Of a DNA stretch of 64,000 bases, positions 11,184-24,500 are shown piece by piece; the first letter of the stretch is position 1, and every line of letters begins with the position of its first letter. The notes below the pieces were generated by a model, which was not told where the DNA came from, made no database searches, and saw nothing but the letters and a program-made list of their open reading frames with translations. Source of the DNA: Siphonodentalium dalli (lineage: Eukaryota; Mollusca; Scaphopoda; Gadilida; Siphonodentaliidae). The stretch covers positions 97,578,707-97,642,706 of the forward strand of contig CP136067.1 in NCBI GenBank assembly GCA_032622095.1, written 5' to 3'. The position numbers and the translations under genes are program-made.

Positions 11184-11189
11184 AATAAA
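11184..11189 (+). terminator. Poly(A) signal AATAAA
   Basis: 'aataaa' lies 238 bp past the stop codon of the Lys-rich ORF on the same strand, the first such signal downstream. Its use is inferred. Confidence 0.45.
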
Positions 11190-11238
11190 AATATAATAAC
11201 GGTGGACTTGTTTTGGACGTTTACATCCGCCACCGGTC

Positions 11239-11315
11239 TGCCTGGTCTTACCACCCGGTCTGGTCTCACCACCCGGCTTGGTCCCACTGCCCTCCCTGGC
11301 CTGGTCTCACCATCT
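11239..11315 (+). repeat. 18-bp tandem repeat
   Basis: 'ctggtctcaccacccgg' recurs with slight variation about four times. Confidence 0.65.
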
Positions 11316-11329
11316 CCCGCACGCCAGCT

Positions 11330-12300
11330 CCTCCATTAGCTAATTTCCTCCATTAGGGAAAAATATTTATTATTTTTGAACATCCAGGGGCCGGTAACTC
11401 GGTAAATTTTCGACCGATTACACGGCATCGTTATCGGGGTGAAATGTAGACCATGACAAGTAAGTTTGGTCGTGATTGGAGATAATTTATTGTTACGACA
11501 TTGAACACCCATCCCCACACCGCTGTCAATAATCGGACAACGTCCATTTTGTAGAACTGAACCACGTTTAAGTTGCTCTACACCATAATAGTTGTCCCGT
11601 TCCGCTACCTCAATGCGTTCCAGATATCCTCTACAATTGTCGATAAATGTGAGAGGCCGGTTTAAAGGCCATAACTCCAAAAAGCAAGCACGGACAAAAT
11701 TTACGGCCGTGTACTGTAGAAGCTGTACACACGCCGAAAATTTCAGCGTTCTACATTCAGCGGTTCCTGAGGTTAGGCGTTACAAAATCACTCAGAAAAA
11801 TAATAAGAATAATAATAGAGAAAAATAAAATAAAAGTGCGATAACCCCTTAAAGAAACGTTGGGCCGAAATTGGGATACCTATATCTTCAGTAGCTCTTA
11901 TGTGCCTACATTTCATAAAAAATTCGCGTTCCTGCTATCATTAGTTTCGGAATATTTGCAATTAAACGGAAAACTGGGTCAACAGAAATACAATATTCTC
12001 CCATATTAAAATATGGAAGTATAATGAAATATCCAGTGTGATGGTTAATCTTTGAGTTGCCAACTTCACATTTCGATATTGGATTAACAGTGTTAGGCAA
12101 CACCCAGTATGCAGATATTTATATACAAGGAGTCAGTTGAGCGTGTGATAAACACAGAATAGCACATGTGTGTTACTGGCCGAAAGTTTATGACACTCAG
12201 AACTGCGATATCGTGGAAGTAAGGATATACCACTTAACGTGTCACATGACATTTTTAATTCATACAGTTCACTAAGGACCCAGTGTTTTGATTCGTCGCC
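11330..12300. other. Non-coding, repeat-like stretch
   Basis: The minus-strand open frame at 11336-11680 has several cysteines, but I find no domain, and the DNA ('aaaggccataactcc', 'ccggtaactcggtaaatttt') looks like dispersed repeat sequence. Nothing else was recognised before the lectin exon. Confidence 0.4.
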
Positions 12301-12303
12301 ATT

Positions 12304-12536
12304 TCAGATATCGATTTCACAGATGTAGAGTGTTTTTGCGGTATGTGTGCACCAAATATCAATAAATTCCATGTTGCAATCCATACAGATGACCAGACAG
12401 TCTTGGTCCGATAGCTGATCCACGTCTAGTGGGGACCACCTCGCCCAGCTGAGCGGATGTCCGTCCGTGTGTGTCCATGTACCGATGTGTCCCTCCTCCG
12501 TACCGTCGATCCAGAAGAAATTGTATCCAATGTAGG
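12304..12536 (-). CDS. PAN-lectin exon 4: C-terminal half of C-type lectin domain
   Basis: It opens after a pyrimidine-rich acceptor (CTCTCTCCCAG) with two bases completing the codon of exon 3. It encodes YIGYNFFWIDG, GTWTHTDGHPLSWARWSP, QDCLVIC and the terminal LYICEIDI, then TGA (12306-12304). The last two conserved lectin cysteines are present. Confidence 0.85.
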
Positions 12537-15500
12537 CTGGGAGAGAGAAGACTTCAGTTATTATGACGTCATATCACGACATCGACGTTCGTGCTCACCA
12601 TCTGGGTTTATATATAATTCAGGTTAGTTTATACCGGTTGAGGCTCAATACGAAGCTATTTGTTTTCGTTAATCTGAGAGGCATCGCCGCTGAAAATGAT
12701 CATCCAATCAATGTGGATTTGGTTGATCGCCGGTTACGTAAAAACATCCGCGATTTGGTATCCTGTGGGTGTTCGCGATTGAGTCATTAGGCGGTATTTA
12801 TTGGCAATTTTCAAATCTGATAGGTTCTGTCAATCATATCGTCAACCGTGTGTATCAAACGCTGGCGAAGATAGATAGATACATTGTGGCTTTAACCGCT
12901 ACAAAAATAAACTACATGGTGTATGGAATCAACCCAGCCGAACAGAGTCCATGGGTCGTATTAAATGACCATACATGTATGTATGTGGTTTATTCGATCG
13001 ATGTATTACGGCGACGGTAACCATGGCAATTACGCTCTTCGTTGGCTTCGGTAGCGATTAGCATGATCGCCGATATTATAAAATTGCCTTGAACAGAAAA
13101 GTTCATCGCTTCTCCATTAAAACAAGCAACGAAAATATGTACCCTGGTGGTCAATCTCGTCTGGTAGAAACCTCCTGGGCAATATGTGAACTCGGTTGTT
13201 GAATATGTGTCCACATGTGCGTAAGCAGATTGTCACATAACGCCATGTCTAAATTTATATTCGACACCGTGCTCTACAAACGCCTGGTTGAGTGGTCGTG
13301 ATAATTTGCTGCGATGTTGGTGGGACCAGCAGAATTGTTATGGTGTTGGTGGTGAAAAATGATGCTGTTGCGATAATGTACCGTTTTATATTTAGTTATG
13401 ATCTACTCCAGGTAGATTCAACTATATGATAGACATACAATTTTCTATCAAAACAATTTGAAAATTGATGAGTGGCACAACTTAGTTATAACCCTGACAC
13501 CACATATGTACGTACAGTTTGAAATTGTTCTCAATGTTTGATATTTCGACCAATAATTATTTCGAAATTTGTTGTTTTGGGACAAACAGTGGGACATTTT
13601 TCTATTTTTTGTCGAAATTTTGGTTTGCAATGGACATCAGCTGGAATTTGTACAACCTAGGATTGGAAATTTCCAACAGTTTGATAGATTGTGGCCCGAT
13701 CGGGAGCTTATTGGGGTAGTTATAGACTGCAACTGAGTGGATAATTAGTTGACAAATGCTGGTCTCTTTGATATCTGAGGCAACAAAAATATCCAATGGC
13801 GTTTGCAAAAGGGACGACAACTTTTGACCGTTCCGAGTAGTGCTCGAGGTCATTCCTGCCGAGGATGGGTAAAACTACATCTTGTCTCGGCCGCAGTTAT
13901 AATACAATTCGTTCTGCATATTGCTCTAATTCGCCTTGCTATCGATATAGCATTTATCATTAACACTATGTTTAGTGACGTCCTGCGTGCATTTTATATC
14001 TTTGCGACCTGAACATGAACAAAGACAATAGTTTTAGCATTATAACCTTGAAAATTTGTATAAGCCAGGCTTTCCTATAAACTTGTTTTTCTCAAACGGA
14101 CTCAAGTGATGAACAACAGAACGCGAACATGTGCTTGTCTTGGTTTGACCTTGTGTTGTTTTGAACGTTTAGGACTCGGCCCCTATACGAAACCAATGCA
14201 CCGACGGTGTCTATTCTGAACTTTGGAAGAACTCTGATCTCCGTGGTTCGCACAACACTCCAGGAGAATAATTGTAAATAATTGTGGCAAACATTTACTA
14301 AGATATTGGTGGACGATAATGGTCCCTGTCGCTACTCAGTCGATGCACACATGAAGTCTATTCTGAACTTCGGAAGAGCTCTGATCTCCGCGGTTCGCAC
14401 AACACTCCAGGAGAATATATCTAATGTTAAGAATTGTGGAAAACATTTACTACGATATTTGTGAAAGATATTGGTCCCTGTCGCTACTCATTCGATGCAC
14501 ACGTGGAGTCTATTATGAACACTATAAGCTAATTGATCTGAGCGCCTCGCACAGCACTCCAGGAAAATCAATCATTAATGTGACTATGTTTAATGGTGTC
14601 TCTGTGGTGCATTTCGTCAAGCGAAACCAGTACTTCCACTCATAAGGCAATGCGATTAAGTGTTAAAGGGACATACCGTCGGTGGGTTTCTAAAAGGGCG
14701 CACCTGCCATTCTGACGCGAAACTTTGTATTGCATTTTCTGAATCTACGGGTTCGATTACATAGGTTCGTCAGATAGCGTGTCATTATTTTAAGTATATA
14801 TACCTGTTTGGTGTTTTTCATGGAAATTCGTGGTCTAAAATTTCGTATATGGGTTCCCCACGAAAATGTTCGTTAATTCTAAAATGTCGAATAATTTATT
14901 TATTTAATTATAATTCTTCGAACCGTTCCTGGCAGAATAATTCTTATTACATTGTTTTGAAGAAGAATTGTCGGAGAGCGTATCATCCTTATCCTGAGTG
15001 ACATGGACTAACGATGCCGCTGGGGATCGTCGAAACAAACTGTTACAAAAAGGTCGTATGAGCAAGATTTCTAGTAATTTTCTTCCAAAAAGTCGTACAT
15101 AAGGCCATAATATCACGTTTTCTCATTAGAAGATAATTTAATATGAAAGTAACAAATATTATAACAACTTTGATATGAGGTGTTATTGTCCAAGTTTATT
15201 TCAATTATTGTTCCCTAGACAGATATATGTGTGTGTCTCGTGAACAATTTGATTTTCCTGACGATACGCTCGATCATAGTTTTTCTAGAAGGACTGCCAA
15301 TGGACCTTTCCACAGCTGTCAATCAAATAATTATTAGCGGATATTTTCGACCAATCAGATCAGAGTTCAATCTAAAAAAAATTAGAAATTAACTTTAAAT
15401 ATTGTTTTTTAATCAACTGTTTGAAATATCAAAATTTTCACGAATATACATGAGTCTGTTTCAGATAGTTAACATAAGGGCAAGTTCTGATGTGTTCACT

Positions 15501-18500
15501 TCCGAAGTCATATCGGGTAAGAGACAACATTTATATGGATAAAGTTTTATTACCAGTGGGCTACAATACATTTTATATTTTAACTGCACAGAGTCGACAT
15601 ATCGACCTCAACATATCGACCTCAACATATCGCACCTCAAAGAATCAACAGAATGCTTATTGAAGATGAATATGTATGAACATAAATAGTAAAGCTTCAA
15701 AACCTACGTGCAAACGTAACAGGGTTGTGCAATGATGCCTTTAAGGCGACCAAAATATTGGATCCTCGGAGTTGAAAATATGAGTAATTTGACCCGGGGA
15801 ATTTCATTAGATAATTATATACCCAAAATGGTTGCAATATGATCGTTGAACAATGAAACACGGGGATAATTTGACCCGTAGCGTGTCATGAGATAGATGT
15901 CGTTGGCCTCAGACGACTTAAATGGGTAAATATGAGCAGTAAAGAGCGTTCCTTTTCAGCTTAGAAGAGATGTAGGAACATTTGTACATATGGGTCACCT
16001 GGTCAGGGGATTGTCATGGGATAGGCGCATGTGACCTCTGATGACATAAAGGGCACTGTAAATTATGTGATCAATAAAGAGGTTTATTATCAGCCCAGAC
16101 GATATGTGGGAAAATTGGAGCACACAAATAAATGACGCAGGACATGTAACGCGATATGTGCTATTGACCTCAAATGACTTAAAGAGGCATTAATAATTAG
16201 CAATCCAAGCGTTTGTTATCAACTTAAAATATATATGTAACTTTATTCTGAGAGTCATGCAATAGGTATTGTTTACCCTAGATGACTAATGATTGTGTAA
16301 AATGACTTGAAGGGCCACTAATAAATTACGCATTTTTCACCCGAGCAACACGGGTACCCTAGCTACTATACTTATATGTATTTAGAAGTGTAAAAATCAA
16401 CACCGCGCATTAATAAATTATGTAAGCTATACGCGTGTGTCTCACCGTTTTCGCTGAGGACTATTTTGATCATGTTCCAAACGTCCACGTTCTTCACCAT
16501 GAGGAGATGACCATTCTCAGCTTGGCATGCATCACGCCCCGTGTAGAAGTCGTTCTCTCCCAGGACTATTTTGAAGCAAATGGTACTCGAGCCAACGCCT
16601 TCCTGACGATAATCAACTGGGCAGACAACTGGAAAACGCAATTTGCAATGAAGTAAATGTTGTTACTTAATTATTTCTTAGACATGAAATTCATAGTCTT
16701 GATATACAAGTCTGAGTTTAGTGTGCCTGTAATTTGCAGAATGAGGTCCCCAGAGGGTGAAATTAGTGATGCTAGCCCGCTATGCTCGCAATTGACAATG
16801 CCAGAAATTAAGGATGAAACATATCAACAAGCCTGAGTTTAGTGTGCCTGTCATATGCAGAATAAGGTACACAAAGGGTGAGTTTAGCGAGGCTGTCTCA
16901 CATAGCGGGCTAGCATCACTAATTTCACCCTGGGTATCTCATTCTGCTTAAACCTCATCTGCTAATGGGAGACATAAACTCAGTGAAGTTCCCAAATGGT
17001 GAATAGTGTGATGTACACCCTTTGGGAACCTCGATTTTGCAATGTGTCGTCTGTCAATTTGGGGATATAGAGCAACTATACTAAAAAAGAAATATAATCT
17101 ATGTGAAGAAGTTTATATAGAAATTTGATAATAAAGAAAGTTTTCCAGAGAAGATGAGGCCTAAGCAGAATTAGGTCCCCAGAGGATGGAGTTAGTGAAG
17201 CTAGCCCGCTATGTGAGATAGCGCCACTGACCCCCCCCCCTTTGTGTGCCTCATTCTGCAAATGACAGGCACACTAAACTCAGGCTTGTTGATATGTTTC
17301 AGCCCAAATTGCTAGCTTTGTCAATTGCGATAATTCCATTTGCACACAACCCTTATTGTGTTGGAATCCAAATGTTTGAAATTTACCACACTAGACCCCC
17401 GAATGGTTGGACATTTTCAAGATGATCGCCATTTTAGTCTACATAATTATGTGACCAAAAGAATGAAACTATGCGACTGTATAGGTCTGAACGCAACAAC
17501 GTTCCCACAAATTACAGGTTAGAAAATCGAATTATATGTAAAAATACGACCTTTGCTTTTTTGTGAAAGTTCCAACAAAGCACTCCGGGCATGAAATGTC
17601 CAACTGTTGAAAAGATCGACCAACGTTTTGGAGTGAGATATACCCACATCCGGTCTTGGCGTCTCTGCGTGCATGGCCTATATTCATAATTATGATAAAT
17701 AATGTACAACAAATTACTTTCAAGTGGGACAGTGTCCAACTACATGCAACAGTTAGAAAATGCCAAACCCCGGTGGCGGGGTGTTGAAACAGATATTTGC
17801 AATTTTGAAAAAAACTAGATTGTATTAGTACGATATTGCTGGACCAAAGTTGAGTTACTTATTCATCACCAGGCGGTTTTCCAATTTCGATTAACGTTAT
17901 GAGTAAAATGATGACCATGTTCAGTTTATAAGTAGTTTGCCGTCTGCATATTAGTACAATAAAGAGCCTTCTGATAACAATTTCCTGCAGAATTGCCAGG
18001 TAAATTTGCCAGCGCGTAAACTTAGCCTCGGCCAGCCCAAAGTATTAACGGAACTCATGGTAATCGGTTTTAGGCAGCAGTTGAAGAAAGTGTCCATTGA
18101 GTATATTCGTGTTGGTTTTTTCCCATATCAAATTTTGAATAATGTTCGCAACTTAGGATTATATTTCGACGAAAACATGTCAATGGACTCTATAACATTA
18201 GACAGATTCGACGATCCCTTAAACACGATTCCACCGAAACTCTTATTCATGATTTTGTTACATCTCATCTTGATTATTGTAACTTCCTGCTATATGGTGT
18301 ACCTCACTGTCAACATGAGCATTTGCAGAAAGTGCTCCCGTTGTATGTTTCACCCCACGGTCTGAGCATATGCCGGTTTTCTATATAATATCTACATATG
18401 TTTGGTTACGCTCACCCGTATGCGTTATGGTATATAGTATGCTAGTAAATCACCATGTATTGTATATAGTATGCTAGTAAATAACCATGCATTATATATA

Positions 18501-21500
18501 GTATACTAGTAAATCATCATGCATTGTATATAGTATACTAGTAAATCACCATGTATTGTATATAGTATGCTAGTAAATCACCATGTATTGTATATATTAT
18601 ACTAGCAAATCACCATGAATTGTATATGGTATACAATTTAATCGCCATGCATTGTATATAGTACACTAGTAAATCACCATGCATTGTATATAGTATACTA
18701 GTAAATCACCATGCATTGTATATAATATACAAGTAAATCATCATGCATTGTATAAAGTATACTAGTAAATCACCATGCATTGTATATAGCATACTAGTAA
18801 ATCACCATGCATTGTATATATTATACTAGTAAATCACCATGCATTGTATATAATATACTAGTAAATCACCATGCATTGTATATAGTATACTAGTAAATCA
18901 CCATGAATTGTATATAGTATACAAGTAAATCATCATGCATTGTATATATTATACTAGTAAATCACCATGTATTGTATATAGTATACAAGTAAATCATCAT
19001 GCATTGTCGAGTTGTATGTTTATAACTCTACCGGTGATTAGGCCACCTGGCGCACGAAAATTCAAATAATAAATTTGGTTTAGAGACACGGATGGCCTTG
19101 GTTGCAGGTTATACGTTAGAAATAACAGTTACCAAATTATGAATATACTAATAGTATAGTATAATGATAGTATGAATATGATATTATCCGCAAAACATAC
19201 TTGTGGGAGCCGAGCGTTTGTTTATGTGCAGCACATAACAGTGTGCAATAAGCAACACACTTAACACAGTGGTGATTTTTTTGGGAGATTGATTCACTGT
19301 GACCCATTCAACACCGGTCATTGAGTGGTGATGATTAGCGAGCGCTATAGTGGTAGAGTATGTTGTAAAAAACTTGTTGCAGTTTTAACCACAGTTCTTT
19401 TAGTTGGATTTCCCCGGTGTTGGGTGTTTTTCTTATCACATACTGTTTACGTACTGAACTGTAACATAGCATGGCATTTGTTTACTAACACTACGTATGA
19501 TATTGACAACACCATGCTATTTATGCGATATTTATGATTGGTATAAGAACAACACCTGTCTATATTCTAATTTTCTTTCTGATTATGGTGGTTTTAACGG
19601 ATGTGACTATTTTAACAGAAATACCCATCGCGAAGGCAATCCGAAATAATAGATATGGTTTAACATTTTATGACTGGAGCTTCATGAATTTTGTGAAAAC
19701 CCTGTGACAATGCATCCTCTTATATATGCGAGTCTGTCATAGCGCATATACTGGTTACCCATAAACACATCATTATACCATGGTGTCTGGTTACTGAACA
19801 CAAATACATCAGTCTTCAAACCAACTCGAACTATAAATATGCGTTATAATCATGACGATATACAGATGTGTTTATTTATGTGGTGTTTAATTCGTGGATA
19901 AAACAGATGTCATGATTACGAAATAATTTCGGTTACCAGTTTGGTATATTTAAATTAAGTGATGTGAAACACTCCGGTAGGTTAGTAAAATAGAAACGGA
20001 GTTCAAACTTGTTATTTTTTACGAATTTTAATTAAAATTAACCACATTCACAAACCACCATTCTTATATATCAATTAAATACAATAACTCTCGATGGCGA
20101 CATCATTTGTGTTATATTATCGTCCATAGTTGTGTCCCGAATCGAGATGTAAATATTTACAATTGAGTGTTGTTCAGACGATGTTTTCTATGAAGTGGTA
20201 TGGGCGATTTCTTTGAAATGTTTGGCGATGTTAGAAGAATACTACAATCCCCAGGCTGGCATAGCCTGAGAAATAACTTATCAGTTTCACGCACTCGAAC
20301 AAGTGCATCATATGTCTTTAACAGAATGTATATTGTTGCGGTGACGAGATGTCTCACTTTGAATGATGGTGCAGAGTATCAGCAGTTTCCTGGAAATGTT
20401 GGTGACGGGAAAATATTCAACTTTACGTCAACGGAAGAATGGCTTAGTTGTTACGGAACAAACCCCTTCCCAAACATATTAACGGCGCAATTCACGAAGC
20501 TCTTGTATTATAGTATACACATTATGTATCCAAGTTATAAACATAATACGCAAAGCGCGTTCGCTCTTTGGAAACAGGACACTGTCGGTATTTCCCCATG
20601 TTGTGTGTTTTGAGCGATTGGTCGTCCGTATCAGCTGATACGTAGAATTGCCATACGGTGTGATTAGAACGACTGTACTGTAGTGGTCTGTTGATAAAAA
20701 TGAGTAATGGACGTGCTCTTCGTGTTCACATGCGGCTGTGTTTGAGGTACCCGATAACCCACCAATTGACCCAAAATAACAAACATATCTACAATACAAT
20801 CCGCTAATCTCATTGCCAATCTAACAACCGATGTTAGACACAAATGGCAAGGCCGAGTTCGGTCCCCTGCTGATCAAGCATTTTTTATTGAAGTTTTAAA
20901 TATATTAAAAATACGAGAGATTTATTCACATTATGCGTACTCAGACCAGTGTAACAGAGGGGTGATTTCTGTCTTGAAGTGTGGATTAAACCATGATGAT
21001 CTGATAAAACAATCACACCCAGCAGACCATGGCGAAACCGGTGATACACACACAATGGACCGATACTCAAACAATACTTGTATTGCTTGAGTACAATGTA
21101 ATGTTTATATCGTGGATACAATCGGGTATATACTAAACAAGCGCCGTGCATCTCGCCGTAATACGTTAGCCATACCAGGAATCTTCAAGCACGTATGTCC
21201 TCCAACAGTCTCGATGAACGCACATATCTCCCAGGGCAAACATTGGCCAGCAACACATTGTGGGTTCACCTGAAACGATATTGTGTTATTTTCAACTGTT
21301 AGCATATATGGATATGGGAAATTGCTATCTTGCTATACCAACATATCCTCGTGCAAATTATTCCGTTTTATGGCGCGGGCCGCAGTGAAAACACATTATA
21401 AAAAGCTTGAATATGGTAACTATCAGTGTCGATGCAAAAAGGTAAATTAAATAATGCCAATATCAGGGGGGTTCTCGAAAATATTTGCAGACACAGAGTT

Positions 21501-24500
21501 GAACAAAATAATTTCCGAAACATGACCACCAACCCCCACCCTCCTTGAATTATTTTTCATTTTTTCAGTGCAAACATTTTGGTACCAACACCCCCCAAAC
21601 AAAATTAGTAAATAATATGAAACAAAATGATATCAACCTGGTTATTTCCAGCAATGACTATTTTTCATATTCCAAAATATTGATACAACCCACAACAGTT
21701 GAATGGCAGTAACATGATCGGAAGCAAGATCACAAAAACAGTTCCCGTAGGTATCTGCCTCCCATATTTTTGTGAACATTGAAATAAAAACATCTGGTTG
21801 AATATACAAAGATATGTATTATGCATATGGATATCATCTTCTAAACGCCAATAAAATATTAACCTCACAATTATAATGGTGCATGTGCACATACATGCTC
21901 AAGTTTGTTGACCGATGTTCTTCATGTCGACTGGGCAATGTCAGTATGTCAGTGGTTTTTTGATTGCTTATGTGTGGCCTACACTAATATACACAATAAA
22001 ATGGTTTGGTAACCAGTAACTGCTGTAAAAGTCGCAAAGGGCAAGATGATATTTGCAAATATTTGGTTATAGTTTTTATACTGTTAACATGCGGATGTCT
22101 CATTTTGTCATTCAAAATAGGCTAATGCTTTATGGATGCAGCCATTTATAGAGCTGCTAGTACATGCGTATTGACTTACATATAGACTAGCATAACTATT
22201 GAGTAAAATAAGACATTGACAGCCACTGAGGTAAGTACATGTAATAGTATTGAAACTAGAATATATATATAATCATATAGATACCGCTTTCGAGAAAACG
22301 TAGCTTCCAGGAAATTGAGTATGTCAACAAAAACACTTGAGTCACCATGCTTGAGAATACCATTGTTTAAAAGATTTTGTAATTTCGTGAAGGCGAGATA
22401 TTTGCAAATCCAAATATATGAATGGAGATAAAAGAAGCCGAAATGAGTTCATACTTAGATATTTGTTGGCAGATTTATTTTTATTATTTCCTTACTTCAT
22501 CGAAAATACCTAAACAATTTAGTTATCAGATGTTTTGAACTGAATAACTGTTATTCAATGCATAATTGTAAACTGTCTTGACCGGACAGATCTATTGGAA
22601 AATGTCAGTGATAAAGACTGAGTTCTGTGAAATGTTAAACTTCTAGTTGTTTAACGAATACCACAACATTGTAACGCTTCCACTAACGAGGAGCAACGTC
22701 ATCATAACTATTGCAGCATAAACAACATTTTACTCCCGAATGCAACGGTAGCATGTCATTCAAGCAATAGGGTGGTCGAGGGATAAATTTGCCCACAACA
22801 ACTTCATAAAAATCCCACGGAAATACACAGTGACCATCTGGGATCTAACTTCAAGTTGGTAGCGGGTTAATTAGATCTCATGCGTGTATGTCACAACACC
22901 CCTTCGATAAGTCAAACATGTCTTTGAATTTGTACGAACTGCAATGTTTATCGCGAAAACACTGTGTGTATTGTGGTTATTTGAAGAAGCATGATAGTCG
23001 AAGGTACGCAATATATATGTACAATAACTAGTCGTGGAACATTAGATTGAAATACAATCATAACAGCATTAAAATTTCAGTTATCTTATATGCGTACTAA
23101 ATCGTTTCGACATATGTGTGCTCAATGTCATGGTAGCCTCGTTTTCGAGGAAGCTGGATCAATATGGTGTTCAATACATGTTCCCCTTAAATGAAATGGA
23201 ACCACCCAACGCAATAGTTGCACATCTGGGCTACATGTACCGATATATTATAATCATGAGTGTTCAACTTGGTGATGCGCACAGTTGATAAATATGTTGA
23301 TTGGAAACAAATTGCATCACACATTTTTTTCCGACCTCAAATTCCCTGGCCGGATTCTTCATTTCGTGTTTAAACCTGGTCTACGTAAACCTCTAGGTCC
23401 GAATCGGCATCTCTGGTTTAGACTAGGTTTTATTCTAGACCAGGTTTAACTCCAGTTTAAACTATGTTTAAGTAGGGTTTAAACTTGGTTTTACAGTAGT
23501 TAAACCAGGTTTATGGGAGTAAAACTGGGTTTTAGCGTACTTAAACCAAGTTTTGTGATAAACTCAGTTTAAGTTGAAACTAGGTTTTATTAACGTGATA
23601 AAGTTATGGTAATATTACTGATTGTTTGTGGTGAATTGGCTATATAATCATCAGTATAAGCTTAGGTATATATGATTTATACGTACCATACGTCTCGCCT
23701 CGAACATACACCTTTAAATATACTTTGAAAAAAATTCAAAGTTAAACCACCCTACCCCAGGTTTGACTAAAACCTAGTTTTTTGGGTTTAATTATTCGGC
23801 CGATATTTTTCGCCCAATATTGATGTTGTTTCTTCGTGAATATGGGAGTGTTTATTTTGAATTGGGGGAGGCGTTTATGCGCGGGCGTTTGTCACTCATT
23901 GTAGATGCATGAGAGTCTTAGTGGAATTCGGGGAGGCGATGTCGGTACTTATGAGATAAATTCTAACAAAATATGTGCCAGTGGGATGGATGATTTCTTG
24001 CTATATATGTCTGTTTGCAATTCGCTCGTTCGGATGTCGATTTGGCGGCTGAGAGCATGGCGGGATCGGACTGATCAGATTGACACGTTAGACACGAACG
24101 TGACATTTGAAACTGATTCCTTATTCACAAAAAGGTCTCTTTCGTTCAATTTGACGCATGGGTTGGTGGCCCGCCCAAATACCCATCAGAGACACCCCAG
24201 CCTTCACCCGGGGGAGGGTAACGGCCACCCTGAGGGGGTGGAGTATGGACTATTTTTGGAGAACTGTAAGGATTTCGGCCAATTTGATAGTATGGGTGGG
24301 TGGCTCGCCCCAAATAACCCATAGAAACACCCCACCCCTCACATCCGGGTGGGGGGGGGGGGTACCACCGAGGGGGTGAACGTGGGATATGGACCATTTT
24401 CGAGACTGGTAAGGATTTCGGCCAATTGACGGCATGGATGGATGGCCCGCTCAAATGTCCCATAGAAACAGCCCACCCCTGAACGCTGGGGGAACCACCC

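Noticed and set aside
11336-11680. Minus-strand 114-codon frame with five cysteines
   Set aside because: It opens with a TTG codon, has no domain, and the DNA resembles dispersed repeat sequence.
18431-19006. CRISPR-like array (32-bp unit)
   Set aside because: There are no spacers; the unit is continuous and the context is eukaryotic intron.
20479-20799. Minus-strand 106-codon frame in lectin intron 2
   Set aside because: There are no domain or splice signals, and it does not fit the phase pattern of the gene.
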